From Candidatus Arcticimaribacter forsetii (GTDB lineage: Bacteria; Bacteroidota; Bacteroidia; Flavobacteriales; Flavobacteriaceae): a stretch of DNA of 64,000 nucleotides. Under the pieces are notes generated by a model. That model was not told where the DNA came from. It ran no database searches and saw only the letters and a program-made list of their open reading frames with translations. Below are positions 34,733 through 41,859 of this stretch, piece after piece (the first letter of the stretch is position 1; the number at the start of each line of letters is the position of its first letter). A program made the translations under genes and the position numbers. The stretch spans positions 1,911,501 to 1,975,500 of the forward strand of contig NZ_OU342399.1 of NCBI RefSeq assembly GCF_910589745.1. Direction: 5' to 3'.

Positions 34733-35662
34733 ATGGACAAACCAGTAAAGGTGTTAAAGTCTAAAAGTGAAATAAGAAGATTCTTTACTAATAAAATAGT
34801 AAATAGTGAAAAGGTTTTAATTGATGGTAAGAAAATGTATATGACTGTCAATAAAATTGACGATTCAGGTAAGGAAGTCAAACATAAAAAAAATACAAAA
34901 TCCAAAATAAGAGAAAGAAGAACGGGAATGAATCAAACTTTAAATTTTCCAAATGATATAAATTATCAACAAACTGTATATCCTCCTTTAGTTATCGATA
35001 AAATAGAGGATTCTGTGTCCGTAAAATTTATGATAAATCTTTTGACTAAATATGGTTTGAAAGATCCAGTTGAAAAATTTACCACACTCGATGAAGTAGA
35101 GAAATATTTATTCAATAAAATAAGTTCTTTCTCTAAAATTGAAGATATATCAGATGAAGAACTAATTAATATTTTTCATACAATACAAGTTTGGGGAGGA
35201 AAGGGTGGTAGACTTATTTACAATAAACCAAAATTGGAACAACCGTCTACAGGTGGAAGATTTCATGAAAACTTTGATATTGAAACCTATAGGAAATTAG
35301 TTCAAAGATGTCTTAGTTTTGAAAAAGATGGTGATTGGGTACAAACATTTTCAAAATGGACATTTGAATCTCATAAATCTTATTGTAAAAAAGAGGGTAT
35401 AAAAGGTGGTATTAATAATTTTAATATTTCTTTTTCTACTAAACATGTAAGATATTGGTTATATAATAAATTAGAAGATCAAAGTTTACCAATTTTTGAT
35501 GATAGAATAAGAAAAAAATTTAATGAAAATGAAGGAAACAATTTAAAAAATAACCTTCCCAAACATCTCGAGTTTTATTGGAAACAGATGATTGAGAAAT
35601 CTAAAAAAGAAGATATAACTCTTAAACAACTTGAAAGACTTTTATTCAACTATTGGAGTTAG
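34733..35662 (+). CDS. possible OGG-fold DNA glycosylase-like protein
   Basis: 309 residues, the largest protein of the array. The N-terminus is basic; the C-terminal half has FHTIQVWGGKGGR near residue 145 and FSTKHVRYWLYNKL followed by LPIFDDRI near 235-260. This is reminiscent of proteins with an 8-oxoguanine glycosylase-type fold, which have a lysine in an S-x-K context and a later aspartate. The match is weak and no helix-hairpin-helix is clear. It could equally be an unrelated DNA-binding protein. It is preceded by the array promoter. Confidence 0.4.
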   Translation: MDKPVKVLKSKSEIRRFFTNKIVNSEKVLIDGKKMYMTVNKIDDSGKEVKHKKNTKSKIRERRTGMNQTLNFPNDINYQQTVYPPLVIDKIEDSVSVKFMINLLTKYGLKDPVEKFTTLDEVEKYLFNKISSFSKIEDISDEELINIFHTIQVWGGKGGRLIYNKPKLEQPSTGGRFHENFDIETYRKLVQRCLSFEKDGDWVQTFSKWTFESHKSYCKKEGIKGGINNFNISFSTKHVRYWLYNKLEDQSLPIFDDRIRKKFNENEGNNLKNNLPKHLEFYWKQMIEKSKKEDITLKQLERLLFNYWS

Positions 35663-35667
35663 TTTTT

Positions 35668-35715
35668 GAACACTCTGTGTTCAAATGTTATATGATTTTA
35701 TGTGTTATAATTTTG
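35668..35715 (+). promoter_or_regulatory. array promoter with GAACAC inverted repeat
   Basis: Inverted repeat GAACAC/GTGTTC (35668-35682), then GTGTTATA (35702-35709) overlapping TAATTTTG (35708-35715). The leader copies that of the gene at 34733. Confidence 0.6.
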
Positions 35716-35741
35716 TAAATTACTGTTTTAAATATTGAATT

Positions 35742-35969
35742 ATGGAAATAACAGAATTGGTATCGAAGGGTTTAAATCACTTAGAGGTAAAATATGATGT
35801 ACCTTGGTGGGATATAAAAAAATGGAAATCTGATGAATCATATGAATTTGTAACCAAATTAATTGAAAATCACCCAGAGGATAAAGTATTAAAAGATTTA
35901 CAAAGTAGTCTTGATTCTATTTCACAAGATGATTATGTTACATCAGTAGAAAAATATTCTGAATTATGA
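35742..35969 (+). CDS. very small hypothetical protein
   Basis: 75 residues, probably all helical, acidic near its end, not recognised. Start context ATTGAATTATG and a full array promoter support it. It lies 79 bases after the larger gene and has its own promoter. Confidence 0.55.
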   Translation: MEITELVSKGLNHLEVKYDVPWWDIKKWKSDESYEFVTKLIENHPEDKVLKDLQSSLDSISQDDYVTSVEKYSEL

Positions 35970-36078
35970 TTCAATTTTGATGGTAATGATTACTCTAAAA
36001 TTTTAATTACTTAGTTTGAATTTATTTTAGAGGGGGGTTTTAAGTTGTTGAAAAATTAAAATTGTGTTTTTTGATATA

Positions 36079-36588
36079 TTATCCCCAATATTCATCACCA
36101 GGGTGTTCGTCAAGTAGTTCAACACCATTCTTATTTGACTTTATAATTTCTTCTAATTCTTGAATCATTTCTTTCTTAGAACCATCGTTTGATTCACAAT
36201 CAATTTCAAAAACATAATCACCACTTTCGATTGTAATATAATTTCTATTTATATCATCTTTGATAATTAGATAGTTTGGGGTTTTGTAACCCAAGTCTTC
36301 GAAGGAATAGGGTTTTACAATGATATCATGATACTTGTTTAAAAATTTATTTTGTTGGTGATCTTCATCACCTTCAATAATAGAAATGTTTTGTTTAAAT
36401 TCTAATCCTGAATGTTGAAACATAGTTGATAGTTGAAGAAAAGGTTCAAATTCATCATCATACTCCTTTGAAGTGTTCCTTTGTTCTAGGGATAAAAAAA
36501 TTGAAAAATTATGTTTGTCGTTTTTTAACCCTATTGACCACATTTGAAAAAATCCATCAAAATAATCTCCTTCAAGTGTTACTTCCAT
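36079..36588 (-). CDS. acidic hypothetical protein
   Basis: 169 residues, acidic, not recognised; begins MEVTLEGDYFDGFFQMWSIG and ends with DEHPGDEYWG. It is on the minus strand, convergent with the gene at 35742, in the unit closest to tRNA-Asp, which should be the most recently inserted one. Confidence 0.55.
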   Translation of the reverse strand: MEVTLEGDYFDGFFQMWSIGLKNDKHNFSIFLSLEQRNTSKEYDDEFEPFLQLSTMFQHSGLEFKQNISIIEGDEDHQQNKFLNKYHDIIVKPYSFEDLGYKTPNYLIIKDDINRNYITIESGDYVFEIDCESNDGSKKEMIQELEEIIKSNKNGVELLDEHPGDEYWG

Positions 36589-36639
36589 TTTTTATTTTTG
36601 ATATTGAATATAATGAAATCTAAGAAGAAAAAGTAGAAA

Positions 36640-36693
36640 TTATAACACACTTTAATTTCTTCTCTTATCTAAAATCAGTATAACCTACTGATT
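36640..36693. repeat. shared cassette tail 5
   Basis: TTATAACAC at 36640-36648 and an 8-bp hairpin AATCAGTA/TACTGATT (36673-36693). It is the copy next to the intact tRNA. Confidence 0.7.
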
Positions 36694-36724
36694 ACTATAT
36701 AATTACATTATATTTTTAAAAATA

Positions 36725-36777
36725 GGGAGTGACTCGAACCACCTAAAAAAATAACTCCCTGAAATTCAAGGAGTTAT
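36725..36777 (-). terminator. second core plus terminator of tRNA-Asp
   Basis: A hairpin with arms ATAACTCC/GGAGTTAT (36751-36777) and a T run on the minus strand, 17 bases past the tRNA 3' end: the working tRNA terminator. GGGAGTGACTCGAACC (36725-36740) lies just beyond it. Confidence 0.7.
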
Positions 36778-36794
36778 AAATTTCGAAGTGGTTG

Positions 36795-36868
36795 CGGTCT
36801 GGACGGGACTCGAACCCGCGACCCCCTGCGTGACAGGCAGGTATTCTAACCAGCTGAACTACCAGACC
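36795..36868 (-). tRNA. tRNA-Asp (GTC)
   Basis: 74 bases on the minus strand. Acceptor arms GGTCTGG and CCAGACC pair fully, with discriminator G at 36795. The D-arm reads AGTTCAGCTGGTTAGAAT, the anticodon stem is CCTGC/GCAGG with loop CTGTCAC, so the anticodon is GTC (aspartate). The T-arm is GCGGGTTCGAGTCCCGT. CCA is not encoded. It is the anchor of the cassette array, whose remnants match its last 21-23 bases. Confidence 0.96.
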
Positions 36869-36952
36869 TTGATTGAACGATGGCAAATATACATTGCATT
36901 TTCCTTTATCTCAAATAAATTGAGCCTAAAAATAAAAAAATATTACCTTTTT

Positions 36953-37270
36953 TTATACTAAAGCTTCAAGTGCTTCAGAATAAGCAGTTTTAGGAGAAAC
37001 ACCTACTTTACGATCAACAATTTCTCCATCCTTAAATACTAAAACAGTTGGAATATTACGTACACCATATTTTGCTGCAAACTCTTGATTAGTATCAACG
37101 TCTAACTTTCCAACAACAGCTCTTCCTTCAAAGTCAGCACTTACTTCTTCAATAATAGGACCTACCATTCGACAAGGACCACACCATGCTGCCCAAAAAT
37201 CTACAAGAACTGGTTGTGATGATTTTAATACAATTTCTTCGAAATTTGCGTCTGTAATTTCTATTGCCAT
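36953..37270 (-). CDS. trxA: thioredoxin
   Basis: 105 residues, a complete thioredoxin fold with the active site WCGPC (Cys30 and Cys33) and the cis-proline segment RNIPTVLVF. A cytoplasmic disulfide reductase, supplied by thioredoxin reductase. It lies between dnaE and tRNA-Asp on the same strand; the 103-base gap to dnaE leaves open whether it is co-transcribed. Confidence 0.96.
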   Translation of the reverse strand: MAIEITDANFEEIVLKSSQPVLVDFWAAWCGPCRMVGPIIEEVSADFEGRAVVGKLDVDTNQEFAAKYGVRNIPTVLVFKDGEIVDRKVGVSPKTAYSEALEALV

Positions 37271-37373
37271 AATCTTAATTTTTATTTTAAATATTCTACA
37301 AATGTATCTTTTTTATTTTCCACAAGGTAACGATGGTATCTGATTTTCTTATAATTAAATTATAAAACTCGAT

Positions 37374-40300
37374 TTAATTAATTTTATAATGAATATTCTT
37401 TTCTTCCAGCAGTTTCAAAAGTTCATTCGAAACCTCAACTCTTTGTTTTCTACTAGGTAAAGACAGCTTAATTTTCTCTTCCGTATCAAACACATCGATA
37501 TACAAACCTTTATCTCCTTTAAATGGAGTAATTATACTCTTCAAATCTCGAATACTTGTTTCATTCAATTGTTTAACTTCGAGCATCAATGTAATTTTCT
37601 TAATGTTAGTTTTTAAAGTATCGTGAAGCATTTCAAAGTTATTAAACTGTATTCTTGGCTGACCAAGTTGTCCAGTTTCTCGGTTTCTCCACCCCTCTGC
37701 TACCCGAATTCTAAGACGCACAAAGTTATTAGGTAAGATAAAATGTCTAAACTTTAAATATTCCTCACCAAAAATCTTAAATTCATATTGGTCCGAGAAA
37801 TCTTCAATTATAAATTTACCCCATCCTTTTCCTGTTTTAGTGGTTAGATGATCAACCTCATTAATAATTCCTCCAAAACTCAATTCTCTATTTATTAGCG
37901 TATCTAAATTATTTAAAACATCGAATGTAGCAGTTGAAAAATACTTCATTTCCCGTTTAAAGTCATCCAAAGGGTGTGCTGAAATATATATTCCTACTAC
38001 TGCCTTTTCTTTCTTCAATAATTCGAGCGTTCCCCAAGACTCGCATTCTGGTATTTTAATTTCTTGTATTTGTTCTTGGCTATCGTCTCCAAAAAGATTG
38101 GTTTGCGCAGAGTTGATGTTTTCCTGATGTTTTGCACCGTAACGAACTGCTTTTTCAAGAAATATAATTCCGTCTCCATCTTGATTAAAATACTGTGCCC
38201 TATGACAAGTTCCAAAGGAATCTAATCCACCGGCAAGTGTAAGGTTTTCAAGTGCTTTTTTATTTGCTGCACGAAGGTCGATGCGCTTGGTTAAATCGAA
38301 TATAGAAGTATATTTAGTTTCTTTTCTATGCTCTATTATGGTTTCTACAGCTCCACGTCCTACCCCTTTTATTGCACCCATACCAAAGCGAATAGCCTGG
38401 TTATCATTAACCGTAAACTTATAAAAAGATTCATTTACATCCGGACCTAAAACCTTCAGTCCCATTCGGCGGCATTCTTCCATAAAAAACGTTACTTGTT
38501 TTATGTCGCTCATATTATTTGAAAGCACTGCTGCCATATATTCAGCAGGATAATGTGCTTTTAAATAAGCTGTTTGATATCCAATCCAAGCATAACAAGT
38601 TGAATGTGATTTGTTAAATGCATAGGATGCAAATGCCTCCCAATCCTTCCAAATTTTTTCTAATTTTTCAGTGTCGTGTCCGTTTGCATTTCCACCTTCA
38701 ATAAACTGAGGCTTCAGTTTTGCTAGTAAAGCATGTATTTTTTTACCCATTGCTTTACGTAAAACGTCTGCATCACCTTTAGAGAAACCTGCTAACTTCT
38801 GGGATAAAAGCATCACCTGCTCTTGGTAAACGGTAATCCCATAGGTTTCTTGAAGATACTCTTCCATATCGTCTAAATCGTATGAAATTTCTTCCTTCCC
38901 ATTTTTTCGTGCAACAAAACTGGGTATATACTCTAAAGGCCCCGGTCTATACAGAGCATTCATTGCAATTAAATCTGCGAAAACAGTCGGCTTTAGGTCT
39001 TTTAGGTACTTTTGCATTCCCGCAGATTCGTATTGAAAAATACCTACAGTATCTCCCCTTTGAAAAAGCTCATAAGTTTTTATGTCATCTAAGGGGAAGG
39101 TATCCGGATCTAGGGTAATGTTATGTTTGTATTGTACTAACTTGACTGTGTCTTTTATCAGAGTCAAGGTTTTTAATCCCAAGAAATCCATTTTAAGTAA
39201 GCCCGCATCTTCTACAACAGAGTTGTCAAATTGAGTAACAAATAGGTCTGAATCTTTGGCTGTTGCGACCGGAACAAATTTTGTAATATCATCTGGAGTA
39301 ATAATTACTCCACAGGCATGAGTTCCCGTGTTTCGAAGCGAACCTTCGAGAACTTTTGCTTGTTGAATAGTTTCACCAGATAAACTAGACTCTTCTGAAA
39401 GAGATAAAAATTCTTGAACTTTAATGTATTCGTCAGCTCTAAGAGCTTTTTTTAAATCTTTCTCCGGAAGACCAAAAATCTTAGAAAGCTTAATGTTAGG
39501 CAATAATTTAGAAATCCGATCTGCTTCATTCAATGCTAGATCCAAAACACGAGCTGTATCTCGAATAGATGATTTTGCAGCCATGGTTCCATAGGTAATG
39601 ATCTGAGCAACTTGATTTGATCCATATTTATCAATCACATAGTCCATTACTCTTCCTCTTCCCTCATCATCAAAATCAATGTCAATATCGGGCATACTTA
39701 CACGATCTGGATTTAAAAAACGCTCAAAAAGTAAGTTATACTTTATCGGATCTAAATTTACGATCCACAAACAATAAGCTACTACAGAACCTGCTGCTGA
39801 ACCACGCCCCGGACCCACTGAAACATCCATTTCACGTGCTGCTGCAATCAAATCTTGTACAATTAAGAAATAACCAGGATACCCAGTGTTTGCAATTACA
39901 CTTAACTCAAAATCTATCCGCTCGGTGATCTCATCTGTAAGCGTCCCATATCTTTTCTTTGCTCCTTCATAGGTCAAATGACGAAGAAACTTATTCTCTC
40001 CAAGTTTTCCATCTGGATCATTTTCAACTAAATAAGCTTCTGGAATATCAAACTTAGGAAGTAAAACTTCTCGCGCAAGTTCAAAAGGTTCAATCTTTTC
40101 AACTAATTTTTCAATATTCAAAATTGCATCAGGCAGGTCTTTGAAAAGAGATTTCATCTCTTCTGGAGATTTGATATAGTATTCCTGATTTGGAAAACCA
40201 TATCTAAATCCTCTTCCTCGTCCGATTGGCGTAGCTTGCTTTTCACCTTCTTTTAAACAAAGTAAAATATCATGAGCGTTAGCCTCTTCTTTTGAAGCAT

Positions 40301-41696
40301 AATAGGTGTTATTTGATGCAACCAAAGGGATTTTATGTTGATTTGCAAGGTTTACCAAAACTTCATTAGCTCGTCGTTCATCTTCTTGACCGTGACGCAT
40401 TATCTCTATATAAAGATCTTCACCAAATTTTTCGTGCCACCATTGTAATGCTTCCTCCGCTTGGCGGTTCCCAATGTTTAATATTTTCGAAGGTACTTCA
40501 CCGTATAAATTTCCTGTCAAAACAATCAGGTCATCCTTATACTGCTCTACCACCTCTTTGTCAATCCTTGGAACATAGTAAAATCCCTCTACATAGGCGA
40601 TAGAACTCATTTTAGCCAAGTTATGATATCCGTTCTTGTTTTTCGCTAAAAAAACTATTTGATACCCATCATCTCTCCTAGTCTTATCCTTATGGTCCTC
40701 GCATACATAAAACTCACAACCTACAATTGGTTTTATCTGTGCTTCTTCAACTGCATTTTTATTATGATTTCCAACAGCTTTAATGAAGTGAAATGCACCC
40801 ATTAAATTAGCATGATCCGTTATTGCTATAGCGGGCATTTGATGGTTAACAGCAGCATCCACTAACTGACTCATTTTTGAGGTTGCCTGTAAAACCGAGA
40901 ATTGCGAATGGTTGTGCAAGTGAACAAAAGGAGCATTTTGAAGATCAGAAGTCTGTTCTGAAGAAACAGGTTCAGTCGGTTTTTGGACCTGCTCATTTTC
41001 GATCGATTGAGACGCTTTTTTTAAATTTACATGCTTCAATCCAATCAATTCAATCGTAGTAGTTTGAGCTTCTTGAAGCACTAAAACCTGGTCTTGCTTA
41101 TCTTGTAATACAGGTGGATTTAACTGTCCTTTTCTAAGCAACTCTAAAAAACAGCGTGTGGTTGCTTCTACATCGGCAGTTGCGTTATGAGCTTCTCCAA
41201 ACCCAGTCCCAAACAAATGCTGATACAATTCTGTTAATGTAGGCAACTTAAACTTACCCCCTCTTCCTCCAGGTAGTTGACATAAGGTTGCAGTTTCTTC
41301 AGTACAAGTATCTATTATCTTAGCCTCTTCCAAAGGGTTTTCATCTCCTAAACGAAGAAACTCGGCACCCATAATATTTAAATCAAAAGACACATTGTGA
41401 CCCCCAACAAATTCTGCTTGTTCTAATGCAGTTCTAAAAAGAGAGAGCACCTCCGCTAATGGAAGTCCTTCTTCTTGTGCTAGTGCAGTTGAGATTCCAT
41501 GAATTTTTTCAGCATCATAAGGAACTGTAAATCCATCGGGTTGTACCAAATAATCCTCATGAGATATCAATTCCCCTCGTTCCCCGTGTACCTGCCAGGC
41601 AATCTGAATACACCTTGGCCAGTTTTCTGAATCAGTAAGTGGTGCATTCCAGCGTTTTGGAAGTCCGGTTGTCTCGGTATCAAATATGATATACAT
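37374..41696 (-). CDS. dnaE: DNA polymerase III alpha subunit with N-terminal DnaQ-type exonuclease
   Basis: About 1440 residues. Residues 1-190 are a DEDD proofreading exonuclease (FDTETTGLPK and a later HNATADVEAT). A linker follows, then a PHP domain (FVHLHNHSQFSVLQATSKM), the polymerase C-family core with the catalytic PDIDIDF motif, and a C-terminal OB-fold. This fused layout is common in Flavobacteriia, where no separate epsilon subunit is needed for it. The frame is open from 41810, but the ATG at 41696 (MYIIFDTETTG) starts directly at the exonuclease and is the natural start. Divergent from mfd. Confidence 0.95.
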   Translation of the reverse strand: MYIIFDTETTGLPKRWNAPLTDSENWPRCIQIAWQVHGERGELISHEDYLVQPDGFTVPYDAEKIHGISTALAQEEGLPLAEVLSLFRTALEQAEFVGGHNVSFDLNIMGAEFLRLGDENPLEEAKIIDTCTEETATLCQLPGGRGGKFKLPTLTELYQHLFGTGFGEAHNATADVEATTRCFLELLRKGQLNPPVLQDKQDQVLVLQEAQTTTIELIGLKHVNLKKASQSIENEQVQKPTEPVSSEQTSDLQNAPFVHLHNHSQFSVLQATSKMSQLVDAAVNHQMPAIAITDHANLMGAFHFIKAVGNHNKNAVEEAQIKPIVGCEFYVCEDHKDKTRRDDGYQIVFLAKNKNGYHNLAKMSSIAYVEGFYYVPRIDKEVVEQYKDDLIVLTGNLYGEVPSKILNIGNRQAEEALQWWHEKFGEDLYIEIMRHGQEDERRANEVLVNLANQHKIPLVASNNTYYASKEEANAHDILLCLKEGEKQATPIGRGRGFRYGFPNQEYYIKSPEEMKSLFKDLPDAILNIEKLVEKIEPFELAREVLLPKFDIPEAYLVENDPDGKLGENKFLRHLTYEGAKKRYGTLTDEITERIDFELSVIANTGYPGYFLIVQDLIAAAREMDVSVGPGRGSAAGSVVAYCLWIVNLDPIKYNLLFERFLNPDRVSMPDIDIDFDDEGRGRVMDYVIDKYGSNQVAQIITYGTMAAKSSIRDTARVLDLALNEADRISKLLPNIKLSKIFGLPEKDLKKALRADEYIKVQEFLSLSEESSLSGETIQQAKVLEGSLRNTGTHACGVIITPDDITKFVPVATAKDSDLFVTQFDNSVVEDAGLLKMDFLGLKTLTLIKDTVKLVQYKHNITLDPDTFPLDDIKTYELFQRGDTVGIFQYESAGMQKYLKDLKPTVFADLIAMNALYRPGPLEYIPSFVARKNGKEEISYDLDDMEEYLQETYGITVYQEQVMLLSQKLAGFSKGDADVLRKAMGKKIHALLAKLKPQFIEGGNANGHDTEKLEKIWKDWEAFASYAFNKSHSTCYAWIGYQTAYLKAHYPAEYMAAVLSNNMSDIKQVTFFMEECRRMGLKVLGPDVNESFYKFTVNDNQAIRFGMGAIKGVGRGAVETIIEHRKETKYTSIFDLTKRIDLRAANKKALENLTLAGGLDSFGTCHRAQYFNQDGDGIIFLEKAVRYGAKHQENINSAQTNLFGDDSQEQIQEIKIPECESWGTLELLKKEKAVVGIYISAHPLDDFKREMKYFSTATFDVLNNLDTLINRELSFGGIINEVDHLTTKTGKGWGKFIIEDFSDQYEFKIFGEEYLKFRHFILPNNFVRLRIRVAEGWRNRETGQLGQPRIQFNNFEMLHDTLKTNIKKITLMLEVKQLNETSIRDLKSIITPFKGDKGLYIDVFDTEEKIKLSLPSRKQRVEVSNELLKLLEEKNIHYKIN

Positions 41697-41859
41697 AAAA
41701 ACGAAAATAGGGAATTCATATGGGCTACAAAAAAGGTTTTGAAGGGAGTTATTAACGGAATAGAAAAAAGAATTAACGTTCTTCTTTTCTAAGTTGATAT
41801 AAGGAATCATTCGACCTCATATATTTAGACTCATTAAAATTTATTGCAAATGAAGAACG

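Larger units (their letters stand above)
24305..36868. mobile_element. tRNA-Asp-anchored array of small gene cassettes
   Basis: About 12.6 kb bounded on the right by intact tRNA-Asp and on the left by a partial copy of its 3' end. Eight partial copies of that 3' end, all in the tRNA's orientation, divide the region into eight units. Units carry iteron-like words, a shared promoter, small mostly acidic genes, and often a shared tail. No integrase, transposase or phage structural gene is present. Serial insertion at the tRNA 3' end by a recombinase acting in trans is the simplest reading; the order of insertion and the enzyme are inferred. Confidence 0.7.

Noticed and set aside
24305-36868. Integron with attC sites
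   Set aside because: No integron integrase, no attC-type R/L boxes and no folding typical of attC; the boundary cores are tRNA sequence. Gene orientation is also mixed.
24305-36868. CRISPR array
   Set aside because: Repeats are far apart at unequal distances with genes between them; no spacer-sized intervals and no cas genes.
24305-36868. Prophage or ordinary integrative element
   Set aside because: No integrase, structural, packaging, replication or conjugation gene is visible in the interval.
41697-41810. Extra 38 N-terminal residues of DnaE
   Set aside because: The extension is AT-rich, without family features, and the exonuclease domain starts directly at the internal ATG at 41696.
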